From Paraperibacillus esterisolvens (GTDB lineage: Bacteria; Bacillota; Bacilli; Bacillales; DSM-1321), in assembly GCF_046237625.1 (NCBI RefSeq), contig NZ_CP143545.1:1798001-1862000 (forward strand): a stretch of 64,000 nt of DNA, in the 5' to 3' direction. Of this stretch, positions 1 through 9,657 are shown one piece after another (position 1 is the first letter of the stretch; every line of letters starts with the position of its first letter). The notes under the pieces were generated by a model. It was not told the DNA's origin and did not search any database. It worked only from the letters and a program-made list of their open reading frames with translations. The position numbers were made by a program, and so were the translations under genes.

Positions 1-2
1 AA

Positions 3-1478
3 TTCCCAAGGGACCATTTTGATTTGATCGTTATCGATGAATTCCACCATGCGGCCGCAAATACATACAAAAGAGTTCTGGACTACTTCCAGCCCCAGTT
101 TCTACTGGGGATCACAGCGACTCCTGACCGGAATGACAACAAGGATGTATACGCGATCTGTGATGGAAATGTCGCTTACCGCCTCGATTTCCTGGATGCC
201 ATCCAGCGGAACTGGCTTTCGCCTTTTAAATACTATGGCGTTTATGATGATACAGATTACAGCCAGCTTACCTGGCTGGGTAACCGGTATGACGAACAAG
301 AGCTGCTTCAGGTTCAGCTGCGGGATGAAATGGCACAAAAAATTTTAAGAGCCTGGGAAGATAAGAAACAGACCCGTACTATCGGCTTCTGCTCATCTAT
401 CAGACAGGCAGACTTCTTATCCCGTTATTTCAATCTAAGGGGATATAAAACGGTCAGCCTTCACTCTAAGCAGGTGACTGCGGGACGGAAGGAATCCATA
501 CAAAAGCTTGCACAAGGGGAAATAGATATCATCTTTACCGTGGATCTATTCAATGAAGGGGTGGATATTCCATCCGTTGATACCCTTTTATTCGTCAGGC
601 CGACAGAATCACTCACTGTATTCACCCAGCAAATCGGACGCGGCCTGAGACTTGCTGACGGTAAGGAATACTGCATAATCGTAGATCTGATAGGAAACTA
701 CCGGAACGCAGATATAAAGCTGGGTTTATTCAATACCGAAACAGAACCAAAGAGAAAAGCCAAAACCTTGCAGGCGATCGTTCCGGAACTATGCGAAATA
801 GATCTTGATGTGAAGGTTATCAATTTATTAGAAGAAATGAACAGGAAAAGACAGCCGCGAAAAGAAAAGCTGTATTCCGATTACTTCAAAGTAAAACAGG
901 AGCTTGGCAGACGTCCGAGTTATGTGGAGCTTCATCTATTGGGAGAGTCTGACTCAAAACAGTATGCCACTGAATTTGACTCTTATTATGGATTTCTAGA
1001 TTGGGCTGGAGAACTAACCGCTTTAGAATCAGAGATGTATAACCGATATAACACATGGCTGAAAGATGTAGAGAAAACAAATATGAGCAAAAGCTACAAA
1101 ATGGTATTGCTGCTTGCGATGCTCGTTCGGGGGCCACAACACTGGTTCAAGCCCATTACACCAGAAGAAGCCGCTCCATTCTTTCATAACTACCTGACAG
1201 AGGCAGAATACCGCAAGCAGAAGGACTTCTCTGATAAAGGCACTATGAAATTGTGGGAGTATGATCAAAAGGGTGTTAGCAGTTTAATAGCAAGAATGCC
1301 GATGAGTAAATGGAGTGGAAATGCAACGAGCTTAACCGTTTTACAGGGGAATAAATTCGGTCTTAGGTTTGATGTTCTTCCTGGGGACAGAGAGATCCTT
1401 CATGAGATGACCAGGGAGATTTGTGAGTATAGGCTGCATTACTATTTTGCGAGACAGGCAGATACTAAGGATACCTAA
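3..1478 (+). CDS. SF2 DEAD/DEAH-type helicase, C-terminal part (5' end outside window)
   Basis: The reading frame is open from base 3, so the start lies upstream of the window. The protein begins just before motif II (DEFHH) and continues through motif III (TATPDR), motif V (TVDLFNEGVDIPS) and motif VI (QQIGRGLR), the order of a superfamily 2 DNA helicase of the restriction/repair kind. After about residue 250 the C-terminal region is charged and unlike the downstream paralogue. The motifs closely match those of the next gene (DEAHHA, TATPER, FNEGVDIPS, QQLGRGLR), so the two are tandem paralogues. The spacer to the next start is 17 bases, which suggests one operon. The family typically carries an N-terminal PLD nuclease domain, but that part is not visible here. 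Confidence 0.85.
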   Translation, partial: FPRDHFDLIVIDEFHHAAANTYKRVLDYFQPQFLLGITATPDRNDNKDVYAICDGNVAYRLDFLDAIQRNWLSPFKYYGVYDDTDYSQLTWLGNRYDEQELLQVQLRDEMAQKILRAWEDKKQTRTIGFCSSIRQADFLSRYFNLRGYKTVSLHSKQVTAGRKESIQKLAQGEIDIIFTVDLFNEGVDIPSVDTLLFVRPTESLTVFTQQIGRGLRLADGKEYCIIVDLIGNYRNADIKLGLFNTETEPKRKAKTLQAIVPELCEIDLDVKVINLLEEMNRKRQPRKEKLYSDYFKVKQELGRRPSYVELHLLGESDSKQYATEFDSYYGFLDWAGELTALESEMYNRYNTWLKDVEKTNMSKSYKMVLLLAMLVRGPQHWFKPITPEEAAPFFHNYLTEAEYRKQKDFSDKGTMKLWEYDQKGVSSLIARMPMSKWSGNATSLTVLQGNKFGLRFDVLPGDREILHEMTREICEYRLHYYFARQADTKDT

Positions 1479-1495
1479 TAATAGGAGACAACACG

Positions 1496-4304
1496 ATGCA
1501 AGTTGAAGAAAAACTAATTGTTAACTCTGACAAGGGCAATCTACTTCGTGAGCTGGTAAGCTCACTCCAAACCTGTGAACGGTTTTATTTTAGTGTGGCG
1601 TTCATAAATTTTAGTGGGTTACAGCTATTACTAGATCCATTAAGGGAAGCTGGAGAAAGAGGAATAAAGGGAAAGATCATTACCTCTACATATTTGAATT
1701 TTACAGAAACGAAAGCTTTAGAGAAGCTGAAGGAATTTAGCAATGTGGATCTTAAGGTCTTTGTGGCAGATAAAGAAATTGGGTTTCACACTAAAGCCTA
1801 TATTTTCGAGTACAAAGACTTTTACAAAGTCATCATTGGTTCTTCAAATATCACTCAGAGTGCTTTGAAAAGTAATATAGAGTGGAATGTCGAAATCATC
1901 TCCAAGCATCATTCAAACTTTATTACTGAAGTGCTTAAGGAATATGAAACTCTTTGGCATAGTAGTGTAGTGGCCGATGAAGACTTTCTTCTAAAGTATG
2001 AAGAGTTCTTGAAGAGTATCAAGAGAATAGAAGCTACAAGCGGATTAATTTATGAGAGAGCGGAGTATATCACGCCAAACCGGATGCAGCAAAGGGCTAT
2101 GGAGAATCTTAGTCGTGTTAGACAGATTGGCGAAAAGAAGGCTCTTGTAATAGCAGCAACAGGTACAGGGAAAACCTATATGTCTGCCTTTGATGTACGA
2201 AGCTTTCAACCAAAAAGGCTGCTTTTTATCGTTCATCGAGAAGAAATATTAAAAAAGGCAAAAGAAACCTTTGAAAAACTACTTCCCAATAAAAATATAA
2301 CGTTCGTTGTTTACAGGGAATGAAAAGAATTCAGGTGCCGATTATGTATTTGCCACCATACAAACGCTGTCTCGATATTACCATGAGTTTAGTAGAGAAC
2401 ATTTTGATTACCTGATCATTGATGAAGCCCACCATGCTACAAGTCCCTCTTATGAAAGCATTTTAGACTACTTTAAGTCGGACTTTCTCCTTGGAATGAC
2501 GGCAACTCCTGAACGATCTGATTCAGGAAACGTATTTGATCTCTTTGATAATAATGTAGCCTTAGAAGTACGTCTTCATGAAGCTCTAGAGGATGATCTT
2601 GTTATTCCGTTCCATTATTTTGGAGTTACAGATGTTGAAAGCATTGATTTAAGTGATGTACAAATTGAAGACATTGCAGAAATTACTAAACGACTCAATG
2701 TGAATGAACGGGTCGACTTAATTATCGAGAAAATGAACTTCTATGGTCATGACGGAGAAAAGAGAAAATGCTTAGGCTTTTGTGTGAGTAAAAAGCATGC
2801 AGAATATATGGCAGACGAATTCAACAAGAGAGGGTACAACAGTATTCATTTAACTGGTGATGATTCTGTAGAAAAGCGAGCTGAATATATACAGCGATTA
2901 GAGGATGACCAAGATGAACTCCAGTTTATCTTTACGGTCGATATTTTTAATGAAGGAGTAGATATTCCTTCTGTTAATTCAGTCCTAATGCTGCGGCCAA
3001 CAGAATCACCCATCATTTTCATTCAGCAGCTAGGTCGTGGCTTACGAAAGCATGCGAGTAAAACCTTCTTAACGGTTTTAGACTTTATCGGAAATCACAA
3101 CAAAACCTTCCTAATAGCTATCGCACTTAATGGCAATCGCTATTATGACAAAGAAAGCCTAAAGGTTGCGATTGCTACAGGATTTTCCGCTATCCCAGGC
3201 TGCACACATATACAAATGGATAAAATCTCGCAAGAACGAATTCTAGCTCAAATTGATGGAGAGAATTTTAATTCACTTAAGTACTTAAAGGAAGAGTACT
3301 TTGAATTTAAAAAATTAAATTCTGGACGCATTCCTTTGTACTTAATGGATTATTTGAAATACGATGGGGCTCCTGATCCAATAAAATTTATTAACAGAGA
3401 TAAAACCTATCTACAATTTGTGGCTAAAGTAGAGAAGGATGAGTTGCTAAGTGAGCTCCTAATTCATGGGAACTTTGTAGGGGCTCTAAAGGAATTATCA
3501 AGCAAGCTTCCATTAAAAAGAATTTATGAATTTGTCATTATTAAATACCTACTGAATCATGAACATATTACCCTCGATAAAGCGATCTATGAGGTGCTTA
3601 AAGTGATAAAGGATGTTGATGAAGACAGTATACGTCACGCTATGGAATGCTTGAATCAAAATTATTATGATTCAGGACAATTAAAAAGCAGACTTAAACT
3701 ATTTGAGCTAAAAGGAGAGCAGCTAACAAAAACCAGGGCATTTACGGAGGTATTGGAGGAAGAGCGTTTTAGAGTATACATTGAGGACCTTGTAAATTAC
3801 GCGATGTTTAGATATGAAAAAGAATTTAAACAAGAGTATTATGGAGTCCCTCACTTAAAGCTATATGAGCAGTATCAAATGGTAGACGCAGCACTTCTTT
3901 CTAACTATCGAAAAATGCACAGTGCATTTAGAGGTTCTGGCCTGATCACTCATGGTAACGATTATTTCTTATACATTGATCTTCATAAAGAAGCAGACAT
4001 CAAAGAAAGCATAAACTACCATGACGAATTTAAAAGCCAAAGCATTTTCCAATGGCAAACTCCAAATGCAGTCTCCCAACAAACAGATAGAGGCAAAAAT
4101 ATTATCTTTAACAAAGATAGAGGAATCCATCTCCACCTGTTTGTAAGGAAATATAAAAAAATTGATGGGGAAATTGAGCCGTATATTTATATTGGTAAAG
4201 GAAATACCATCGAGTATGCTGGAGAAAAACCAATAACCGTGCAGTTTCAATTAGAACATGAAGTGCCAATTAATTTATATAATGAATTCACAAAAAAAGT
4301 ATAG
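1496..4304 (+). pseudogene. PLD-nuclease/SF2 helicase fusion (DUF3427-like), interrupted by a frameshift
   Basis: The start ATG follows AGGAG. Frame 1 holds a phospholipase-D-type nuclease domain (HTK at residues 98-100, GSSNIT at 115-120) and a helicase Walker A (ATGTGKT, 221-227), then stops at 2323. A second frame opens near 2303 and carries motif II (DEAHH), TATPER, FNEGVDIPS and QQLGRGLR and a long C-terminal region to 4304. Spliced, it would be about 936 residues, near the usual size of PLD-helicase-DUF3427 proteins. The shift is one extra base, or two missing, around 2300-2310. As written, nuclease and ATP-binding site are separated from the rest of the motor, so the enzyme should be inactive unless this is a sequencing error. 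It is paired with the upstream helicase and the convergent Nudix gene; a role in defence or DNA repair is inferred. Confidence 0.85.
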
Positions 4305-4325
4305 ACTTCTCATTTGAGAAGTCTA
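4302..4325. terminator. hairpin between convergent genes
   Basis: A perfect 10-bp stem (TAGACTTCTC / GAGAAGTCTA, loop ATTT) overlaps the helicase stop codon and faces the Nudix gene. The T-run is weak, so termination strength is uncertain. Confidence 0.6.
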
Positions 4326-4329
4326 TTGT

Positions 4330-4725
4330 CTAATCTTCATTCATTAATTGTTCGACTGCAGGGATATCAGCAGGTGCCCATTTAAGTGAGCTGAGGTTTT
4401 CTTTATTGAGCCAGATTAGTTTGGAGTGCTCACTGGGTTGCGGCTCCCCGCTGCCAACCTTACACTTAATTGATATTAGATTAATGATAAAGGTTTCGTA
4501 TTCGTGTGTGTTTTCGTTGAAAAGTTCTAGGTCTGTTATTTGGCAACCTAGTTCTTCGTTAATTTCTCTTTTGAGAGCTGAGTAGATATCTTCGTTTGAT
4601 TCGACTTTGCCGCCTGGGAACTCCCACATGTTTGGGATGGTCATTTGGGGGGATCTTAGGGCGCATAGTATTTCATTTTGTTCGTTTTGAAGGATTGCTG
4701 CTACTACTTTAACTATTTTTTTCAT
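4330..4725 (-). CDS. MutT-type Nudix (d)NTP pyrophosphohydrolase
   Basis: This 131-residue single-domain protein has a complete Nudix box: GGKVESNEDI at about 38-47 followed by REINEELG, matching G-x5-E-x7-REUxEExGU. The N-terminus (KIVKVVAAIL) is the usual first strand, and LWxFPGGK-like context (MWEFPGGK) is typical of MutT-like enzymes that hydrolyse oxidised dNTPs. It is preceded by AAAGGAAGC and starts at ATG. It lies convergent with the PLD-helicase. A Nudix gene next to such helicases suggests nucleotide sanitation or nucleotide-signal degradation linked to the helicase, but that link is inference. Confidence 0.85.
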   Translation of the reverse strand: MKKIVKVVAAILQNEQNEILCALRSPQMTIPNMWEFPGGKVESNEDIYSALKREINEELGCQITDLELFNENTHEYETFIINLISIKCKVGSGEPQPSEHSKLIWLNKENLSSLKWAPADIPAVEQLMNED

Positions 4726-4939
4726 TTAATAGCTTCCTTTAAATGTTTTTTAATTTTATTATACATATTATAAAGGGAAATGTAGATTAATGTCGAATTA
4801 ATACTCAATGCGTCTAAGTAAAAAATCCTGATATAAAAAATCCAATTTTAATATTGGTAGTTAGATTTATTAACTCACTAAGTCGTAATATTTTTGTACC
4901 GGGTAGTCATGCTTATACAAAGAGGAGAAACTAATAAAA

Positions 4940-5969
4940 GTGAATGTGTGGCAAATAGCAGCAGGAGATGGAGCAAGAGATTATACAGACTTATTTTTAA
5001 AATATGACGTCATGTTGATTGGACCTGGAACACCTGGACACTTTTTAAAAAATGAGCAAAAATACAACAAGAGCAGCATGACAAATCAGATCAGGAGCTT
5101 TTGTAAAAATCCTAAACCAGGGGATATTGTTCTTTTACGCTATGGTCATGAGATAAGAGCGGTCGGCTTAATACCAGATATTCCTGAACATCAATATATG
5201 TGGGTTGAATGCTTTGATGATGTGTTAGGGTGGGATCTTCAGCATACACGTAGAGTCCTCTGGTATACGCAACCCGTACCAATTATTCAGCGAGGTAAAC
5301 CTTTGTTTTCCAATTATAAACAGCAGCCGACGTTTACGGCAGTTCGGGAAGCGCGGGTCACAAATCTAGTATCTCAGTTAAAATTACAAATGCCAATAAG
5401 GGATCTTAAGCCACTTCCCGCTTTAAGATCGGGCACATTTAGTAACAATGAGTTGGGCATTGAGCTATTTAATGCCGGACTTCCGAATAATGCGGTAGAA
5501 GATGTATTAAATGTATTATCCCGAATTCAAAGACTTGCCAAATGGTATAGCCAGCAAGAGGGCAGCAATCGACCGTCTGAACATGAAATTGTAGCCCATA
5601 TGATTGTACCGCTTATGCTAGGAATGGGCTGGTCAGAACAATTATTAGCTATTGAGTGGAAGAAAATTGATTTAGCTTTCTTTAATACTGTACCAACCGA
5701 TCCAAAGAGTTGTTTCATGATCTGTGAGGCAAAACGTCCAAATCAATCACTAACTAACTTCTGCCTATGAACAGGCAGTTGGATATGTTACAACGAGGAA
5801 TTTAATAAATTGCAAAACAATCATTACCACTGATGGCAAGCGGTTATTTATGTACAAACAACTGAATAATCAGTGGAAGGATGAACCGGACGGATATATA
5901 AACTTATTAAATATAAAGCACGAAAATATATTTCCCTTTAAAACATCTGGAGAAAATACATCTGAGTAA
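4940..5969 (+). pseudogene. PUA/EVE-like plus PD-(D/E)xK nuclease, frameshifted (type IV restriction-like)
   Basis: A GTG start lies downstream of AGAGGAG. Residues 1-115 (WQIAAGD, GDIVLLRYG, RAVGLI) resemble PUA/EVE-type modified-base readers. Residues 220-270 have the nuclease core D244 in KIDLAFF and E263-A-K265 in ICEAKR, the form seen in HsdR N-terminal and type IV restriction nucleases. The first frame ends at 5770. Without a gap the next frame (SAYEQAVGYV from 5760, ending at 5969) continues the fold, so one extra base, or two missing, near 5755-5762 breaks the gene after the catalytic lysine. Intact length would be about 342 residues. A modification-dependent restriction role is inferred from architecture and from the neighbouring helicases. 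The base-reader assignment is tentative. Confidence 0.7.
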
Positions 5970-6017
5970 ATACTTTAATTGAACTAATTCCGTGGAAGGC
6001 CATGCGGCATTAAGAAG

Positions 6018-6055
6018 AACAGAGTAATCAGTTAAATTGGTTACTCTGTTTTTTT
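6018..6055 (+). terminator. intrinsic terminator
   Basis: A 10-bp stem AACAGAGTAA / TTACTCTGTT is followed by seven T. It ends the nuclease transcription unit. Confidence 0.85.
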
Positions 6056-6078
6056 GTGTTCCTCCAATGTTTTTTGCA

Positions 6079-6112
6079 AGCAGGTCGCCTAAAAAAACCT
6101 GCTCGTTTTTTT
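6079..6112 (+). terminator. second, tandem terminator
   Basis: The stem AGCAGGT / ACCTGCT, then CG and a T8 run, lies 24 bases after the preceding terminator. The doubled arrangement isolates the DUF1643 remnant from upstream transcription. Confidence 0.7.
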
Positions 6113-6180
6113 AAAGAAAAAGGAATCTTAACGCCTTTTTCGAATAGTTTTCTTAATTATGGAAAAAGAGAGGTAATAGA

Positions 6181-6786
6181 ATGGAAACATTTAATGTGTT
6201 TGGTACCTTTTATGGAGAGAATGGAAATGTGTTTCGTAAGTACACATACCAGCAATTTGGAACATCACATGCTTCTATTAGTTCAACAATTATGCTAAAT
6301 CCAGGGAAGGCAAGGTTGAAGTCTTCGCCTTTAGTTTTTGATCAAAATGAAAAACAGGGGAAGTAATACCTGATAAAACGATGCTAGGCTGGCGGTAATC
6401 TTATATGAGGTTAGAGAGCAGCCGCTTGATGGACGCTTACATATCTATAATTTGTTTCCATTACAGAATACTTCCTCTAAAGAAGCAGTGAGGCAGAAAG
6501 AATGAGGCAGAAAGAAAGTATAATAAAGGTATATGAGTTGAATAAAAGCATTATTTCATTATTCGAACAGGAAAATCATCCATGGATATTGCTTGCATGG
6601 AGTACCGAATCGGCAAAGGATCTTCAACAATTAAAGAAGCAGTGGCTTTCAGCTATTAATAAGACAGGGATGAAAGTGTATGGGTTACAGACTAAGAACG
6701 AATCCATGTATTATTACCCATACCCGCGAAGGCACGCTTTTAAGGAACGGTATTATAAAGAGATTGTGAAGCAAATAAAAGGTTAA
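6181..6786 (+). pseudogene. DUF1643-like protein, multiply frameshifted
   Basis: ATG follows AGAGAGG. The piece at 6181-6366 contains SSTIMLNPGKA, like the IMLNPS signature of DUF1643. Coding similarity then jumps to a second frame (VIPDKTMLGW), a third (VILYEVREQPLDG and IYNLFPLQNT, 6392-6505) and back to the first (6502-6786, ending HAFKERYYKEIV). Three lesions are therefore present. The last is caused by an exact 14-bp tandem duplication at 6489-6516. Reconstructed it would be about 195-200 residues, the normal family size. DUF1643 genes are often found near restriction systems, in keeping with the decayed neighbours, but the family function is unknown. Confidence 0.75.
6489..6516. repeat. 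14-bp exact tandem duplication
   Basis: TGAGGCAGAAAGAA occurs twice head to tail (6489-6502, 6503-6516). The 14-base addition shifts the reading frame inside the DUF1643 remnant; removing one unit rejoins VRQKE to SIIKVYELN. Confidence 0.95.
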
Positions 6787-7196
6787 GAAGGAAGGCTGGT
6801 TGTTGAATGTTGTTTTGAAATAAGCCCAACAAGGTGTAGATGAGTTTGTTTAGCGGTAATGATATTTTTATTTATAAAAGCAACCAACAGGCACAGCGAA
6901 CTTTATTACTCAAAAAAATAATAGTGACATAAACAAGGCTCAGCTTAATAAGGCTATGAACATCCTAACTTTCAATAATAGATGAAGTCATGCCGGAAAC
7001 AGCGTAAATAATAAGAATTTATTAGAATATGAAGCAGCTTCCTTAACTTTGTAGAGAAATAAGAGGATATTTGACTTTCCAAGTCGAATGAACAACTAGG
7101 AGATGTGCTGCCGTACTGCAAAAATCCAGAGGCGACTCTGTTGTTACTTCTTTAGATTATCAGAATGATAAAACATGATAAATGGGAGGTAAGGAT
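6787..7196. other. gap without a recognisable gene
   Basis: No ORF with a plausible start and ribosome site is seen before dhaK. Short fragments such as LGDVLPYCKNPEA near 7100 hint at degraded coding sequence, but no family can be named. I see no clear terminator, and no convincing promoter for dhaK. Confidence 0.5.
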
Positions 7197-8192
7197 ATGA
7201 AAAAGATTATTAATGACCCTAATGCTGTGGTAGAAGAGATGATTAAAGGAATGGTTGCTGCACACGGAGACCAGCTTAAGCAGGTTCCGAATTCAACAGT
7301 GTTGGCAAGGAAAGAGTCTCCGTTACAGGGAAAAGTCGGCTTAGTGAGCGGAGGCGGCAGTGGCCATGAACCGTCTCATGCAGGCTTTGTCGGAAAAGGA
7401 ATGCTGGATGCCGCTGTGTGTGGTTCCGTTTTTACTTCGCCGACACCCGACCAGGTTTTAGAAGGAATAAAAGCTGTTGACGGCGGTTCTGGTGTCCTGT
7501 TGATCATTAAAAACTATACAGGTGATGTCATGAACTTTGAAATGGCTGCAGAGCTGGCTGAAATGGAAGGGCTTATGGTTGAAAAAGTAGTTGTCAACGA
7601 CGATGTTGCCGTTGAAGACAGTACGTATACGACTGGACGGCGCGGCATTGCGGGAACGGTATTTGTACATAAGATTGCAGGGGCGAAAGCAGAAACAGGG
7701 GCATCGCTTACAGAGGTAAAGGCGGCCGCGGAAAAGACTATTGCCAGCGTGCGTTCCATGGGCATGGCTTTGACACCATGTACGATTCCTGCTGCAGGAA
7801 AACCAGGATTTGAAATCGGTGAGAATGAAATGGAAGTCGGAATGGGGATTCATGGAGAGCCTGGTATAGCCCGCAGTGAAATTCAGACAGCGGACGAAAT
7901 TGCTTCCGCACTGGTGGAAAAAATTCTTGCCGACGGTATACATATGCCAGGGGATGAAGTAGCTGTGATGATTAACGGGCTGGGCTCCACTCCTTTAATG
8001 GAACTTTATATTCTAAACGCTAAAGTCAGTGAGCTTCTTAAAGAGCGCGGGCTAACTATCTATAAAACCTTTGTAGGCGAGTTTATGACGGCTATCGACA
8101 TGGCGGGCTGTTCTGTTTCGCTTTTAAAATTGGATGATGAACTTAAGAGTTTGCTTGATTCACCGTCTGAAGCATTAGGATTCCGTATTTAA
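7197..8192 (+). CDS. dhaK: dihydroxyacetone kinase, substrate-binding subunit DhaK
   Basis: DhaK binds dihydroxyacetone covalently through a histidine while DhaL supplies phosphate. The sequence shows SGGGSGHEPSHAGFVG near residues 42-60 and the active-site motif GIHGEPG with His219, the equivalent of E. coli His218. The 331-residue length is normal. I chose the ATG at 7197, because the earlier in-frame ATG at 7182 overlaps the GGGAGG ribosome site. It is the first gene of dhaK-dhaL-dhaM, feeding dihydroxyacetone phosphate into glycolysis in the cytoplasm. The pathway source (glycerol, formaldehyde assimilation or sugar breakdown) is not shown by the context. Confidence 0.95.
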   Translation: MKKIINDPNAVVEEMIKGMVAAHGDQLKQVPNSTVLARKESPLQGKVGLVSGGGSGHEPSHAGFVGKGMLDAAVCGSVFTSPTPDQVLEGIKAVDGGSGVLLIIKNYTGDVMNFEMAAELAEMEGLMVEKVVVNDDVAVEDSTYTTGRRGIAGTVFVHKIAGAKAETGASLTEVKAAAEKTIASVRSMGMALTPCTIPAAGKPGFEIGENEMEVGMGIHGEPGIARSEIQTADEIASALVEKILADGIHMPGDEVAVMINGLGSTPLMELYILNAKVSELLKERGLTIYKTFVGEFMTAIDMAGCSVSLLKLDDELKSLLDSPSEALGFRI

Positions 8193-8223
8193 TCACGAGA
8201 TATTAGATGAGAGGATGATGTTC

Positions 8224-8853
8224 ATGGGATTAAAGATAGAGCACTTCGTGAAATGGCTTGAGAGAACAAACGCCAGGATACAGGAAAATAAAACCTATCT
8301 TACCGACCTCGACCAGGCTGTCGGAGATGGAGATCATGGCATCAACATGAGCCGGGGATTTGATGAAGCGGTGAAAAAAATAAAGGCCGCTGACTACGGT
8401 ACTCCTTCTGATCTCATAAAGGATTGGGCTATGACATTATTATCTAAGGTAGGCGGCGCCTCAGGTCCCTTATATGGGACAGCACTGCTCAAGATGTCTG
8501 TATCCGTGAAGGATAAAGAAGAAGTGGACTATGATTCACTTTCTGCTGCCGTTTTCGAAGGCCTGAATGGAATAATCCAGAGAGGCAAGGCCGAGGAGAA
8601 TCAAAAAACGATGGTCGATGTCTGGGGTCCCATTGCATCATTCCTAAAAGAGAGTTCTTCGTTCGACGTGAAGAATTTTAAAGAAACAGCAAAACAGGCC
8701 ATGGAAAAAACAAAGGATATGAAAGCCATAAAGGGCCGGGCTGCTTATCTGGGTGAACGCTCAATCGGCCATCTTGACCCAGGTTCTGTATCAAGTTATT
8801 TCCTGTTCAGCTCTTTGGCAGAGGTGATTGAAGAAGAAGGTGTGGTTTTATGA
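8224..8853 (+). CDS. dhaL: dihydroxyacetone kinase, ADP-binding subunit DhaL
   Basis: The motif AVGDGDHGINMSRG near residues 30-43 holds the conserved aspartates that bind Mg-ADP, and GGASGPLYG follows at about 80. DhaL keeps a tightly bound ADP that is rephosphorylated by DhaM, then phosphorylates dihydroxyacetone on DhaK. Three in-frame ATGs (8215, 8218, 8224) are possible; 8224 sits ten bases after AGAGG and is preferred. The gene overlaps dhaM by four bases (ATGA), which implies translational coupling. About 209 residues, the usual length. Confidence 0.93.
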   Translation: MGLKIEHFVKWLERTNARIQENKTYLTDLDQAVGDGDHGINMSRGFDEAVKKIKAADYGTPSDLIKDWAMTLLSKVGGASGPLYGTALLKMSVSVKDKEEVDYDSLSAAVFEGLNGIIQRGKAEENQKTMVDVWGPIASFLKESSSFDVKNFKETAKQAMEKTKDMKAIKGRAAYLGERSIGHLDPGSVSSYFLFSSLAEVIEEEGVVL

Positions 8854-9239
8854 GCACGGTAGGGGTTGTGTTTATTTCGCATAGTGAAAAAATCGCTGAA
8901 GGATTAAAAGATTTAGTTTCTCAGGTCGTACAGACTGTTCCAATTGAAGCAGCTGGAGGTACCGATGATGGCGAAATCGGAACAAGCCTGGAAAAAATCC
9001 AGAAGGCGATTGAAAACGTATACTCTGATTCAGGGGTCATCCTTCTATTCGATTTAGGAAGCTCAGTGATGAATGCGGAACTGGCGATTGAATTATCAGG
9101 GCTGGAGCATGTAAAAATCGCGGATGCTCCATTGGTTGAAGGCGGCTATGTCGCTGCTGTAGAAGCGGGGATGGGCAGAACTTTGGATGAAGTGGTTAAG
9201 GCAGCGGAGGAAGTCCGGATGAAACCAAAGCGCACCTGA
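8850..9239 (+). CDS. dhaM: PTS-dependent dihydroxyacetone kinase phosphotransferase subunit DhaM
   Basis: The 129-residue protein is a single EIIA-mannose-like domain: GVVFISHSEKIAEG places the phospho-acceptor at His11, and LLFDLGSSVMNAELA is typical of DhaM. It passes phosphate from HPr to the ADP on DhaL, so the kinase depends on phosphoenolpyruvate and not on ATP. There is no fused HPr or EI domain, unlike E. coli DhaM, as expected for Firmicutes. The start overlaps the dhaL stop. Confidence 0.93.
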   Translation: MSTVGVVFISHSEKIAEGLKDLVSQVVQTVPIEAAGGTDDGEIGTSLEKIQKAIENVYSDSGVILLFDLGSSVMNAELAIELSGLEHVKIADAPLVEGGYVAAVEAGMGRTLDEVVKAAEEVRMKPKRT

Positions 9240-9420
9240 CGTTTTAAATTAAATTATTTCTATAAATAACACATTAAAAATAATTGATGAGGCCGAGTGC
9301 CACACATGTGAATGAAAGATCAAGTGGCCCTGGCTGAATAAATTCAATTCCGCTTCATATGAAAACATTAGCTGTGGTTTTGCCAGGGTAAGAGATTTTT
9401 GAATACAATCATTTATGATG

Positions 9421-9448
9421 GATAGATGCATGAGCATCTATCTTTTTT
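9421..9448 (+). terminator. intrinsic terminator after the dha operon
   Basis: A 9-bp stem GATAGATGC / GCATCTATC is followed by six T. It is the insertion target of the adjacent group II intron fragment. Confidence 0.9.
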
Positions 9449-9580
9449 GTTCGCCCAGCATGGGCGAACTCAAACGGGTGAAAAGTCCCGAGTACGATTT
9501 TAAGCAGCGGTAAGTACATAGCCCAAAGCAAGGTTTCCACGGCGACTTGGAACCTGAAGGAAGCTCGAGGGAAACCTAAA
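9449..9580 (+). mobile_element. truncated class IIC group II intron (5' domain I only)
   Basis: The segment begins with the hairpin GTTCGCCC-AGCAT-GGGCGAAC directly after the T-run, then shows GGGTGAAAAGTCCCGAG, CATAGCCCAAAGCAAGG and GGCGAC-TGGAACCTGAAGGAAGC. These are characteristic of domain I of class IIC introns such as GsI-IIC, which insert just downstream of intrinsic terminators. No reverse transcriptase, domain V or domain VI follows before the next gene, so only about 130 bases remain and the element is dead. The first bases differ from the canonical GTGYG. Confidence 0.85.
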
Positions 9581-9657
9581 TTGCCCCTGTTGGGTATGCC
9601 CTTTCTGCTAACTGGAAACAATAACTTGGCATTCTAATTCGAATGGAGGAATTTAAC

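Noticed and set aside
7458..7943. 161-codon minus-strand ORF within dhaK
   Set aside because: Cys/Phe/His-rich antisense shadow of a conserved gene.
9409..9621. Minus-strand 70-codon ORF over the intron relic
   Set aside because: The sequence is explained by the group II intron RNA structure.
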